From positions 79,703 to 143,702 of the forward strand of contig JABVXU010000112.1 in assembly GCA_013365365.1 (NCBI GenBank): a stretch of DNA of 64,000 bases, in the 5' to 3' direction. A program made the position numbers and the translations under genes. Origin of the DNA: Cruorifilaria tuberocauda. Lineage: Eukaryota; Nematoda; Chromadorea; Rhabditida; Onchocercidae. Below the pieces are notes generated by a model, which did no database searches, was not told the DNA's origin, and was given only the letters and a program-made list of their open reading frames with translations. Positions 25,903-39,039 of this stretch are shown piece after piece (the first letter of the stretch is position 1; every line of letters begins with the position of its first letter).

Positions 25903-28900
25903 TCATTGCAACAATACGGCAATTTCCTCATGTTCACACCGAAGTCTTAGCTTTTTTTCCACTAATGCATCCAGCAATTTTTCATGTTCACCATCACTGA
26001 CATCTTTATAGTCCATGATGAGTGACTTGGACCATGGACATTCAGCATATGCCAAATAGAAAACCTTCAAAAAAATGACGCATACGTAAAAAATAAAGTT
26101 TAATTTACCAAATCTTGATAATCAAAAGAAACATTCTAAAAAAGCCAAGGATGAGAGTATTTAAAAAGATGGAACATTTTTGACAGCTGCTATGAGAAAT
26201 TATGAGAACTGCAGATTAACTCACACTCACATACTAAGAGAATTTTACGACAAATATTGACATCGGTTTCAAAATAGAAAAATAACCTCGCGTGCACGTA
26301 GAGTATCCCTTCGTTCATTCTCGATGAACAATAATAAACGCCAAAAGATATCATCACGGTGGCAGATACGCTCACTTGACTTCTTCACAGCCGCTCTAAG
26401 ACGATGTAGTTCGGGAGACTGGAAATCGCTCGTCTCTAATAGTTTTCTGTGTCTGAGTAGCTCAAGGTACACAGAACCAAAAGCAAGGCAGTACTTTGCA
26501 TGCCAATCTAGAACGAGTTAAGTTCAATCTAAGCGTACAAGAGTTCTATTTTCAATAATCCGTCAAAGTAAGATGAAATGAATCCTTATTTCGAGTCACT
26601 AAAGGTTAATCAATGAAATTAAAACATTTAATGTCATGATGAATAACCATTCCAAATCAAAAAAAGATCACATTCCAAAATTAAAATCTGACATGTGCAG
26701 AAGAAAGCATATCTCCGATAAAGAAAGCAAAAAGTGAACAAAATAGGAAGAAGATAAAGTGAGAAGAAGACTTAAGATGTAAATGTAGTTCTTTTCGCTG
26801 GTCATATTCTGTCAAAAAAAAAAATTGCGATATAAAGATAAAATCGGAAATCACACTTTCATATGACTAAAAGATCAGTACAAAAAGTAAAATCGATATT
26901 ACTGCTGCTCTTTTTTAGAATACAAGAAATGGGATAAGACTAATATAATTTGATAATTATTGATTCATGCTGTTAAACCGTTCTATTTAACTGGATGGTT
27001 GCTTATTTACAGCCAACCAGAAAATAGCATTCAAAAATAAAATTATACCTTCCACATCACTTTCTAGGAATCTTCTCAAATGTATGACACGTGTTCCTAC
27101 AGCACAACAATCTATATAAATCTTCAAAAACGATATTTCTGTCGGAAATTTTTGATGAGCCATTAAAGATGCTTCAATCAACAAGCGTTGAGGTTCACAT
27201 GGATTATTCGTAACATGCATTTGCAATAGTTCGAGATATTTTCTCTGGAAATTTCAGCAGTAATTCTTACATGAATGAAATGATTAAACCTAATTGAATC
27301 AAGTCTTCGAGAAGAAGGCTTTTGCTAATGAAGAATATTAAATAAATGAATTAAAACAGTTAAGCTATCTGAGACAATGCTTTTATAGTTATTTCATCGA
27401 ATAACTAACTACTAGAAATGTGTGACCTTAGTTTTTAAAAAATGAAGTTCTTCTTTCATATATTATACTTATTGTCAGAACAAGTTACTTTCTACTCATG
27501 TTCAATAAAAACAAAATTTGAAATATAACGAACCGTGAATCTGCGTTGAGGATTATTCTTCATGATATCAGATAGAGTTGTGTAACATTTCTTTAAATTA
27601 TATGCTCGTTTACTGTTATCAACATAATAATACGCAAAAAAAAGAATCAGTGACGCTGCGAGATCAATTGCAGAACCTTCCCACGTTTCTTTCAAGCAAT
27701 TAGTTGTCAAAAGACTATGGAGTCGGAAATTAATTCGGCCCTCAATTTTCTTTGGATCTGTAGTCTGAAATCATCACATCTCAAAAAACTAGACTAAAAA
27801 ATCCATTCTTCAATTTTTCCACACTTGTTTTAAATTAATTAAAGATAGCAGTTTCAGTATATTGCTTTCAGTTTTAGCGATAGATTAAAGTATGCCGCTT
27901 CACGTAAATTTGCATATTTACGAAGCAAGTTTTATCAAATATTGATTACTGAATGCGGAGTTGATCGAAAACATTAGATTAACTATTTAAAATTACCGTA
28001 TCAGCGACAGGCTTTCCGTGACATATGAAATTCGCAATGAGGCATCGCTTTTCGTCTTCGTCATCAGTTGCAGATATATATACAATAGCCATACGAAGTA
28101 GTGGAATTGTCCGTACAACTTCAACCTCATTCCATATACTCGTTATGAGAAATTTACTGGCACAAATTTTTGCTATCTGTTTTTCTCCCAGCTCAAACAT
28201 CTAAAATAAGTTAATAGATATATTAAATAAGATTATTCATTCTCCCCCAAACAGACACCACTTCTATAATTTTCTCTCCAGCTTTTCCTTGTGCTGCTCA
28301 TTTATCTCAATGAATTTGATTTTGAGACAAAGAAACTGCTTTTTCAATTGAGATATGAATAAACACATCCAAAAAGCATACCTTTTCTGCATATGTTGCC
28401 ATCAGTGAGATATTGCTAACATTGTTGTCTTTATGACATATGTTTTTTGCTTCGTCTCGGAATTTCTTTAACCGCATTTTTTCGCTCAACTCAGCATCCA
28501 TTTTAAGGAAATTAAAATATCTAAATCAATTACTACGACAATAAAATAGGAATTGCTTTTTGATGTAGTTTCTAAATAATAAAAAGATCTTGGGGATAGT
28601 GATCGATAAGATTATTTCTAACAGTAAACATTGAACTTATCACTCATATTGCACACTTAATGAGTTTCAATTTGTTGCTTACGAAAATAAAATAAAGTGG
28701 AAAGAGTTGGGAAGTGAGTTCAATTTAGAATAATCTGACCAATGAATCCAAGAAAGGTCTGAATGAAATCTAAAAATTTTAATAAAAATGATGCCTTTAA
28801 ATAAAACATACGTGAGCAATTGTGATGAGAGCAGTAAATCCCGTTTTTCTTGTACATAGCTCGAAGCTAGTTCGAAAAATCTGCTCAATGATTTATCAAA

Positions 28901-31900
28901 ATTTCTCAATCGTACAGAGAGATCAGGAAAAACGGCAAATTCATGCATAATATTCGATGATAAAGTTGAGTGCTGAAAGGATACAATAAGAGTCCGAAAT
29001 AATAGAAAATGGTCGTTGAAAAAACCAATTCCAGAAAATAAGTCCATTGTTCCTCTGTGAAAAGTCTAGGAATTAAGATGAGCATCGACTTTCAGCTGCA
29101 TATCAATGAAACATGTTTTGTATACAAAAATTTAAGAATTGCAGACTTAAGAACTAATTGACTGCAACAAGAAGAGATCACGACTCATTTACATCTCTAA
29201 TATAACTACTAAAGTTGCACTGGTACCTTGTTTTTAGTTGTACTAGTCAAGGTATCGCTCCAATCTGCTCCAGCAATACGCTGCCTTTCAAAATTTTGTA
29301 GACAGTATTAAAAAGAAAATCTAGTAAAGATTTATTAAAGATATTTTCATACCCGAGTACATATCACTGCTCCAAATTCTTCTAAAATGCTGCACAAAAG
29401 ATCGAAAGCAACAGGGGGACTAAACACATATAATACATCCTCAATGTCTTGAAATGTCACCACTCGCTCGCTATCATCGAACTGTAATTATTATAAAGCG
29501 TATTAAAGTGAATAAAACAAATGAAAGTCTTCAGCTATTGCAATAATTGGCCGTACCGTAGCGCCTAAATCTCTAATTGGTCTCCATTGATATTGCGTGC
29601 GCAAGCGTTCTATTTCTATCCAAACCAAACGATTTGGTAACTTCAAGCCATTTGGGCCAACCCTGTTGCATAATTCTTCCTCCTTTTTATCATATTCCAG
29701 CTGTTCCTCTTCACACAAAGATCGATCTGTTTTCACTGCTCCTTTCTTTACGTATTCCATTGATCGAGCCCACCCTAAAATTAAAAATGTGAACAGCTAA
29801 AGTCCCTGATATCACATAAAATCAGGAAGTTTAAAAAATTTAAAAAAAAAGTTTGAAACCTTCTGCGCCTTCATCCCCGATACGTGCAATTCCACTATCC
29901 CAAAAAGCTTCGAAAAGTTTTCGTTTATCATCCAAATTCGCAGTTTTGAATGATTCCGGAACGCATAAGTTAAATTCACAAACAGCCTGAGCCGTCGCAA
30001 CTGCCTATAAATTCCTCAGAAAAAAACCACTCGTGACCTTTTTGCTTCCTTCTCACTTGTCCCTCTTTGCTCTCATTCCTCCGTAAACAAATTTAGATAA
30101 AATGTATAAAAATGAATAAATTAGAACTATGCAACTAAAATGAATCGCCTTTGGCGCAGTAATTGTTGAGAATAAATTTAAACGGTGTAATAAGATTATA
30201 TTACTTTTTCAGTATGTCCACATTTCAACAGAAGACGTATTCTACGAAGGATCACGGATGCCATAAACTGTTCCGTGTTTGGTAGTGCCCTATGTGACAG
30301 TAATTTACCGCTGCGTATTTCGTCAAGTTTTTGCAAACATACCTTCATCTTTATACACTGAAACGTAAGTTGGATTGAAAAAAATCTGAAAACGAAAAAG
30401 ATCTCTAAAATTGAACTGACAGGTATTTATTTTCTTCGGCTCTATTGCTATGTTACATATAACTGACACGAAAAATAGAGCCGAAGAAAACAAATAATTA
30501 TCACATTTTCCCAATAATAAAAAAGCTTTTCCATTCAAAAACACTCTAACAAATTTACAAAAATTTGTAAATATGTAATATGTAAAAAAAGACCTGATTA
30601 ATAAGATTAAATCGTCTCGTATCGCTCTCCAAAAGATCAAGTATGCCTCCCCACATTTCTGGATCATTAACATGTTTAAACTCCACCTTAATATGTTATC
30701 ATAAAATAATATTGAAAGCGATTACTAGTAATGCATTAAGCAGATAATTATCAAAAAGAAATCAGTTTTTGAAAATATAATTAAGCATAAAAAGCTAACG
30801 TCTTTCATTTCACGACTGAAAAAATTTTCTTCCCATAAATGCATTCCAATTTTCAGACGTTCCAATTTGAGCTTTACGCAATTGAAATTAAGTGAAATCG
30901 CCTGCAAGTATGGACAAAAATAATGTTAGCATCAGACCGATACTTTAAAGGGATATGAAAGTGATCTTTTTACCGCATTTCATAGAGATATGTTTTCCAG
31001 TTACAAATGAAAAGCCTTTGATTACAACAACTAAGTTTAACATATATATTTATTGTCTGTAAATAGCGACAAAATATCAAATAATCCATTACTTTGTCCA
31101 AGATACTCATTTTCCGTTCTAAGAGATCGCGATTCGTAAGACGCTCATTCCTTGTCTTCCGAGTTTCCAGACTACTCTGAGCCAAAAATACTTCGTCCTT
31201 AAAAGATATTATGTAAGGATGACTGCTGTGGTGCCAAAATGTCAGCGAAAAGAAAATTAAAAAGATATAACACGATAATTTCCACCTGAACTGCTAAGAA
31301 TTTCAGCCACAATCCGATATTATGTCGATCTTTTCCTAATGCTGCGTTATACTTTCGACTTTTTGTTTCTGGGGTTGCCTCGATTAAGGATCTTCCACCA
31401 TGAACTGTGTTACACTTTTCTAGACTCCAATTTCCACTCTCATCCTTAATTTTAAAAATTAAATTCACACAAGCAAGAAAAGTTCGGAAATTACAGTAAG
31501 ATAATTACAACAAAATGGCATTACCTTCAAATCATCCTCCGACAGTGCAAATCTGGACAGCTCAATATAATCTGTGAAAGGCTTAAATTCTTTTTTTCTC
31601 CACAATCGCTCTGGTTCTTCTTTCCAAGCTTTACTCATTTTATCGCTAAAGTATCTTTGAAAATTTTCTTTCTTTTCAGGAACGCCGAAATGAAATCTGC
31701 AAATAGAATATAACATGAATTTTCTATAAAAAGAATGACAAGAAACTACCCTATAAAAAAATTATCTTCAGCAAAAAGAAATAAAGATGATCAGATTCAT
31801 GCTCTTATTAAATACATTGCATGATGAACGAATAATCATAATTTATTATAAAACTTGCTCTTCAAGAATTTTGTCGCCACCAAGAACTTTTTTCAATACA

Positions 31901-33242
31901 AATCCGTATTCAGCTATATCACTCTTGTATAAAGATTCGTAATGCATATTAGAACGATCTCCTCTTAAATCCATCATCATGAAGGATTTCGCATTAGATG
32001 GATCGAAATTTGTCATAAAACTCCACCGTTGATTTGCCTGAATTGTGAAACGATTTTTAATTTCACAGATTAAGGTGGCTCTAATCACTAGTAAGAAAAA
32101 CAGTGCCTTTACGACTGCCACCTTTCCATAAATTTTAGAAAACATATATAAACTTGATCAGATCTAACCTATCATCATACCATCTTCATCAGTAAGTTTT
32201 TAACGGAATAAATAATTTAATCATAATTTTGGCATTAGTTGAATAGATAACTAAAGAAAATAAAATTTAAAAATTACGTAACAATGAATAAAATTACATA
32301 TCAATGAATCCGTTCTGAAACTAACACAGAGTATTTGGGGAACTGAAGATCGCTTATCATGTTTATTTCTGCTTGAATTCGAACTGCTGCTGTCGCCAGA
32401 TGAATCGGATGATTTAGAAGAGGAAGATGATGAGGAGCTTGATCGTCTATGGCGTTTCTTCTTTTTTTTTGATGAATGTTTTTTTCTTCTTTTCTTGCTT
32501 TCGTGCTTAGATACAATATCCATAGGTATATCGATATCACTTTCATCCGAATTGATCCCCACCATCTGTATAATACATACAATAGTAATAAATTTGGTTT
32601 CTACATACCTGATTTTATGCTTCACAGCTGAAATACCTACGTATCTTAATAAAATAAATGGTTCTAGATGAAGCCTCTACTCCTGTTCTTCCCATTCTTA
32701 ATCTTATTTATTTCCTTCATAATTTTCTCTTTCTATCTCACTTTTACTATTATATCATTAACCCAACATTCAAAAAGCATAGGAAAAAACTGTCTCCCTT
32801 TCTTATATCTTTTTTTCCTTCGTCCTTCCCCAAAAGTAAGATAATTCCTGGGTTGCTTTAGTACCAAATAAGCGTATGCATCACTTCCTGACAGTAATGA
32901 CCAGGTTCTCCATCACCTCCTGATGACCCAGTTATAAGATCTATATAAATCACATTTTTAAAATTATTAAAACATTCAACTTTTCATTTAATTGTAAAAC
33001 GATCAAAATGAGGATACCTTGATAGAATACTTCGACAGCATCTGTTTCCGTTCATTTTCTTTTTTTTGTTTCGCCTTCTCTTTCGCTTTTCTTTCCTGAT
33101 CGTCGTCTCTTCGTTGTTCCTTTTTTTCATTTTTTTTCTTCGACCTCGAAGCAAAAGAGCCGAAACGACCACTAAAATCGTTTTCTTCATCAGGTGAGGC
33201 AGAATGACGTGAAACAGATTGCTGATCATATGCTGGAAACAT
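25903..33242 (-). CDS. nrde-2: NRDE-2 (NRDE2), nuclear RNAi / RNA surveillance factor
   Basis: In C. elegans NRDE-2 acts with Argonautes in small-RNA-directed nuclear silencing; the human protein binds the MTR4 helicase. Many exons. Exon 1 is 33242-33018 (MFPAYDQQSVSRHSASPDEE, then a Lys/Glu-rich coil), with an acceptor-like tttttag just before the ATG. Exon 2, 32565-32326, has basic blocks and a serine run. The exon from 32037 carries the MTR4-interacting pattern (NQRWSFMTNFDP; NMHYESLYKSDIAEYG). Next come NFQRYFSDKMSKAWKEEPE (31690-31535) and HAT/TPR-like helical repeats: NAALGKDRHNIGLWLKFLAVQ, LVWIEIERLRTQYQWRP, GWARSMEYVKKG. The C-terminus (ECPWSKSLIMDYKDV, then LVEKKLRLRCEHEEIAVLLQ, stop 25903-25905) matches the end of human NRDE2. 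Several internal splice sites, notably the donor of the exon near 31850, were not resolved. Confidence 0.88.
30426..30494. repeat. Intronic hairpin-forming inverted repeat in nrde-2
   Basis: Left arm 30426-30446 and right arm 30474-30494 are reverse complements except for one base (core ttttcttcggctctatt / aatagagccgaagaaaa), with a 27-base loop. The position is between coding segments of nrde-2, so a transcript would fold into a stem of about 21 pairs. Confidence 0.75.
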
Positions 33243-35044
33243 TGTCCTAAAAGTAATTACTGATAATAGATGAGAATTGACTTGTTATTCATGGCTTTCT
33301 GTCGCTATTGAAGAAATAAGTAGAAGAGGCGGCTAATTATACCTAAAAATCTAAAATTAAAACTGAAACCTAAAACTTCATTTGTAAAAACCGCCTAATC
33401 AGAAATATTTCACTTTGTCAGATTTCCTATTCTAACGGTAAACAAGAAAATTTACATATTCTAACCGAGAGAATCTCACTATTAATATATAATAGCAGAA
33501 GGCAGTAACAATAGTGAAACGGAGAAGTGTGAATTTAGTGAAAGGAGCAGAGTGACCTAGAAACTATAATAAAAAAAACTACAATGTGGATCGAACACGT
33601 GTTTTAATGGAGCTGAAAAATAAATCAGTAAGCTTATATCACTTTATCAATGTATCATAACACTAAAGACATCTTTATAGCGATTTAAAATTCATGTTAT
33701 TATCCCCTAAGGCTTAGAATAACCTTCGTATATATTTCTTACACGGACGTAAGCGCAGATGTAAGTAAGCATTTACCCATCCCTGAGAACTTTACTTCCT
33801 TCTCCTTCATGATAGTTCAGGACAGAAGCCATGACGAATACCGGATGTGAACAAAAATACGGTCTATCCTTTCACAGAAACCTTTTTCGTTAGTAGATGG
33901 TCAGGAATAAAAGTTCACATACGAAGATAATTTATTTTATTACAAGAATTTTTAATTCTAAAGTTAAAAAAGTAATTTCGTTATAGACTATACAGACAGA
34001 GAGACCGATACACACACACATATATGTGTAGGGAGAGAGAAAGAGAGAGAGAGATAGAGAGAAGGACTATTCAGCTACTCATAATTCACACTCTATTCGA
34101 TGATACGGAATAATTCTACTGGTATTAGCTATGCTTTTAGTTCGTACAAATTGTTCTTACAGTTCGAACATTGTTAATTATACTTTCAGTTCGTGTAAGA
34201 AATTTAGTTAGCTTCATATATTACATTTTCATGGAATTGGTCTAAGCTTATGTAAAATATTGTAGAATGATAGACGATTCTGATTATTGCGATATTTCAG
34301 GATAGACAGTTCTGATTGTTATTTTCTTTTATTGAGAAAATTGAAGTAATCGAGAAAATGAAGATATGATGATAAAAGGAAAGCATTGTAGGAGAGAGTC
34401 CTCTTCTTTACTTGTATCAATATCAGGAACAGCAGTATACATATGATAACATTAAACAGAAGTACCCAAACAAGAGCAATTCAAATAGAAACGAAAGTTA
34501 TATTAGTTTAATCAAACAAGCAGTTCTTATCAGTTAAAAACAAAACTGTTCGTTTATCATTTTTCTTTAACGATATCTTTTTATCGTTCCTTGAATTCAA
34601 AGGTTTTTATTGGAATTGCATAGTTTGGCAGTTTAAAGAGTAAGTGATTATTAGAATTGAAATGCATTTGTAGTATGATATCGAATTTAGGAAACTGGTT
34701 GGTTAAATTTCTGCCGTTGTAACACCTGTACAAGTAGCGCAATTGTGACACTTTCATGTATTGCTTGTGGTACCAAATTCTTTTGCAACGTTTCGTATTC
34801 ATTCTTTCGAAGTAAACCACTGTATTGCATTTTCTTGAGTACCTATACTAATACGAACATATTGATTCCAATTTATAAATTATTTCAAACATTCTGCAAT
34901 CATTTCTATTTGGTAAATATAGTATTTTTAAAAAGTGATCACCTTTAGTTTCCTATCATTTCAATAAATAAATATCACTGTTTATTCATCTCATTAAATA
35001 AATAAATAAATAAGCCTGATAGATTAAATAAGTGAAAGATTGGC
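33243..35044. other. Spacer upstream of nrde-2, with microsatellite
   Basis: Holds the nrde-2 promoter at its left end. A cacaca/tatatg/gagaga microsatellite lies at 34009-34066. The open frames 34581-34820 and 34745-34948 overlap each other on opposite strands and show no family motif, so they are not called. Confidence 0.5.
34009..34066. repeat. Composite microsatellite (CA)n / (GA)n
   Basis: A short (ca) run is followed by tatatgtgta and an interrupted (ga) run of about 40 bases. Simple low-complexity sequence. Confidence 0.9.
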
Positions 35045-38000
35045 TTATATGTCAACAATTTTTTTTTTTAAAAAAGAAAGGCAAACTTTTTGGAGAAGTT
35101 CTGTATTCATTGGTAAATCACAAACTGCTTTCACTAAATTTTCAGCAATTTCTTTTTCACTCATTGATAAATCTTCGTCCAATAATTTGTTAAATGCTTC
35201 CTGAAATAATGCATTTGTATAATGCATTTTCTAAATAAACTAATTATTATTAAAAGGTTAATTGATTCGATGTTTTCGATTTCAACCAAAACATATTATA
35301 TTTTGATTTAGGATCAGATCTGATCACACTTTTTAATAATAAAACTGATTGATCAATGAATATTATATAATATTTTATATTTTGCTCAAAACAATATGAA
35401 TGAATTCTTTCATTATTTTCTTGTGAATTGTTTAGTTTCTATAGTTAAAAATAGATTTTTTGGTAGGTATTGCATACTGTTTTTTCTTCTTCCATCCCAT
35501 AAATTTGGAGAATTGATCGAATTTCTGAAAGTCCCTTAGTATATGATCGATCAATTTGTTTATTCTGCACCATATCAGTACTAAAATTGAATTTAACTGT
35601 TAAGGAAAATTTTCTGCACTTATTATAGTAAAGAAATAAAATCGCTTCTCGTCATATTTAAATTAAACAAGTGTACAGTTTTAAAAGTGAAACTACAATT
35701 TCTATCCAATCATTTACTGATTGCAAATCTTACAGTGTTTCTCCTTGTAGTAACGTAGTAAGTTTAATACATACAGGTGAATTACTTTTAGAAGATTAAG
35801 TCATTAAATATTAAACAATGTTTTCAGTTCAAATACAAAAAATTTGTTCGAAAAAGCAAATTTACGTTGTATCAGTAGAAGATGTGCTCATTGCCACTTC
35901 ATTGTTATCCTTCACATCTTCCAACTTTTGAAGTAAAATGAAGTAAGTTTGTATTTTAAAAACAATTCTTACCCATAAAAATGAATGAAAGTAGTCTTCT
36001 ATACTAAGATGAAATCAAAGATTTCAGAGGATTAGAGTAAATAAGAAAAAAAAAAATAAAGGTATATTATACATGTTTGAATTCACTCGATTCTTCTGAT
36101 GATTCTGATTCTGTTTGACTAGTTGAACTGTCATCCATTTCTAGAGATTTGAATTGTTAACTCGTTTTGATTGTATTTAGTTAGTGCTAATAACAGTATC
36201 ACTTTTGTCTTTTTGTAATTTCTAATTTAGATAATGATACCTGATCCTTGAATAATATCACTGCTTGTTTCTTCATTCTCCTTTATTCCATATTGTTTCG
36301 GCACTGTTGTCATAGCATGTGTTTTACTTTTTTTTTGAATAAAAACATCCATAATTTTCCTCATACCTCTGCTTATTTTATCATTTCTTTTCACATCATC
36401 TTGCCTAGGCATAACTTCCGGTTTTTTAGTAATTATTCGTTCTTTTTCTCTTTTCCCTTCACTAACTGAACCGGTTTTCGTACCGGTTTCTTGAGTACGA
36501 TCATCAGATAGAGGTTTTTTTAGTGATGAAGAAATCGTAGTAGTTGGAGAGATTGAAATATCCGCTACTGGTGTTGTCGCTGATATCATACTGCTATCTG
36601 ATAATGATGGTGCGGTAGTTGAAATGGATTGGTTTGTAGTTCGAGTGCCGTTTGGTAGTTTATTCTGTCTTCTTTGATTAGTCTTTCGTCTGAAACTTAA
36701 TTTTCCCTCAGTTTTAGTTTTTTTACTTTCTTTCTCACTTTCTGATGTTAAGATTTCATCTACTTGTTTAACAAAGTTAAATTTGTTATAATGTTTAGAT
36801 TTTTGCATCCTTCCTCCTTTTAATTTTTTTATTTCTCTATTTAAATTAATTTTTTTATTACTAATTTTACTTTTATCTTTAGATATGGAATTCTTGTCTT
36901 TTTGATAAATTTGTTGATCTTCTGCTTTTTTCACTTTACGTTTCTTTACCTTATATTGTTCACTCGTACTTTTCGAAGTACTTCTATGTTTTTTCGCTTT
37001 TTTCCTATCTTTAACTTTTTCGGATTCATGAAGATCTTTGGAAAGGTTTCTTCTTTTCCTTTTTTTAGTTTTGCTTTTTTCATTTATTTCGGGTTTTTCT
37101 AATTCTTCAACACTTTTTGATTCTTTTTCAGATACGCTTCTACTTTTTCTCTTCAGAGCCGGATTCTTCAATTTGATCTTCCTCGATGACTTCGCAGATT
37201 CGACAGAAGCTTTTTCAAATTCAAATTCTTCATCCTTCTTTCTATTTACTTTCTTCATCTTTCTTTCTTTTTCATTTTTTTCTGATTCGCTGGTCTTTTT
37301 CGAATCTTTACTGGACTCATTGACATTTTTCTTTCCCATAGTTGTTCGTCTTGCTTCATTCTTATCCCGGGTCTCTGCAAGCTTTTGTGGAAATTCAGCA
37401 ATCTTTCCTGGTTTCTTTTCTATCTTCTTATTTGCTTTTGTCCTTACTTTTTTGAATTTGTTAGCTTTTGTTGCATCTTTCGTTGAGCTACTTTTGGAAA
37501 ATTTAGCAAGTTTTCTTATATTTTTAGCTTCTGATTCCGTTTTTTTATCAGTTTTGAAATCCGATTTTCCACTACTCTCTTCCACTCTCTTTGCATAGCA
37601 AACATTTAATTTCTGAATGTCTGAAAATTGAAAAAAACGGTTCATAACATTTTGTGCATAATATCTTGAAAAATTTCCATGAAGCAGAGTTAATTTATGG
37701 AAATGTTCAAAAGAAATTCTATTGTTTACATATAGTTATAAACTATCAGGAAGTATTGCAGATTTACGTAAGAATCTTACGTAAGTATATCGGTATTTCA
37801 CTATACGGAAGACAATGATATAACGTCGCTTGATTAAGTTTACATAAAGTTTGTATTGGATACGATATTAAAGTTGTTATTTTTCTAAGTTGTTTTCATA
37901 TGTTTGGATATATAACCAGTATAAATCATTTTTGTTGTTCCATAACTCAGTGTTACGGTGTGCAGCGAAATGAAAAATTTTATAAATTTGTCCAAAAAAA

Positions 38001-39019
38001 TTTTTTGAAAATTTGTCGTCACAAGCTTCCCTCATTATATTTAACTGTTTTCCCAGCAGCCCCCTCCTGCCTACCGCATATCGCTATACCAGTATACCGG
38101 TACATCGGTATATCAGTATATCGGTGGTTTCAGTATACCATATATCAGTATAACGGCATACCGTATATCAGTACAATACGTCAGTATATCGGCATATCAG
38201 TATATCAGTATATCAATATATCAGTAAGAGTATATCGGTATTTCAGAAACCGTACGTCGGTATATTAGTATATCGTATATCAATATATTAATATATCAGT
38301 ATATTACTATATTAGTACATTAATATATCGGTATATCAGTATGTTAGTGTATGGTATACTAATATCGATATTAGTATATTAGTACTTTAGCATATCAGTA
38401 TGCCGAATATAGGTATATTAGTATATTAATGTAAATCGATATATCAGCATATTAGTGCACCAGTATATATTAGTATATGTTGATGTATTAGTATGCTAGC
38501 ATCAGTATACCAGTATGAGTTAATATGTTAGCAATACATAGCATGTAAGCATTTCGTTATATCGGTATATTTCTAATGGTATACCAGTATACCAGTATGT
38601 CATGCATAGGTATATAATAATAATATGTTGTATTAGTACACCAGTGTATCAACATATTGACATATTGGTATACTACTATTCTGTATCAGTATATTAGTAT
38701 ACTGGTAAATCAGTATCGGTTTTATTTGTAATTTTCTTTACGGCGAAATCATCAATCATATTTCTCATTTTGAGTTTAGTAAGGAATTCTTCTGAATAAT
38801 TAACTATCATAGGTAAATAATAATTTTCTTTTTTAACTCGTCATTTTACCTGTAGGAATCGTTTTGTTTTTGCTTTCATCCGTGTTCAGAATTGTTTCTT
38901 GTTCCTTTCCTAGCTTTCTCATATCTTTTAATTTCTCATGCCTTCTTTTGGAGCCTCTGTAGTTATATTTCAACTTACGATGTTTTATTTTACGCTTTTT
39001 ATCTGCACCTGCTGAAATC
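35045..39019 (-). CDS. Unrecognised Lys/Ser/Glu-rich, probably nuclear protein (5' end incomplete)
   Basis: Not recognised. A chain of exons joins in frame: 39019-38850 (ADKKRKIKHRKLKYNYRGSK), 37620-36241 (about 460 residues), about 36144-36078 (DDSSTSQTESESSEESSEF), about 35938-35878, about 35582-35490 (SYTKGLSEIRSILQIYGMEE), and about 35206-35045 (LDEDLSMSEKEIAENLVKAV; stop at 35045-35047). The large exon is dominated by Lys, Ser and Glu, with bipartite-type nuclear signals (KTKKRKRRNLS; KVKKRKVKKAE) and a Ser/Thr-rich stretch near its end. The last two exons have ordinary composition and predicted helices, so they are the likely folded domain. The low-complexity core will mislead similarity searches. 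The start exon was not found; a possible one is the G+C-rich patch at about 40619-40650. An intron carries the 38.1-38.7 kb array. Confidence 0.6.
38075..38718. repeat. Degenerate 8-bp tandem array (GGTATATC / AGTATATC)
   Basis: About 640 bases made mostly of 8-base steps of the form RGTATATC, with variants such as agtatacc, ggtacatc and agtatatt, and with one-base slips. The left end (about 38075-38270) is the most regular and G+C-richer, decaying to the right. The array is within an intron of the Lys/Ser/Glu-rich gene. Its translations (repeated Tyr-Ile-Ser-Val) are by-products of the repeat. Confidence 0.9.
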
Positions 39020-39039
39020 CTAAAAAAAACCAAAGAATT

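Noticed and set aside
37038..37598. Open frame of 186 codons on the plus strand, rich in Phe, Ser and Leu
   Set aside because: It is the antisense of the Lys/Ser/Glu-rich exon; the composition is the mirror of Lys and Glu codons and no splice or family evidence supports it.
37900..38268. Tyr/Ile/Ser-repeat open frame on the plus strand
   Set aside because: The repetitive residues are a direct translation of the 8-bp intronic array.
38075..38718. CRISPR-like array
   Set aside because: The units are contiguous with no unique spacers, and the genome is eukaryotic.
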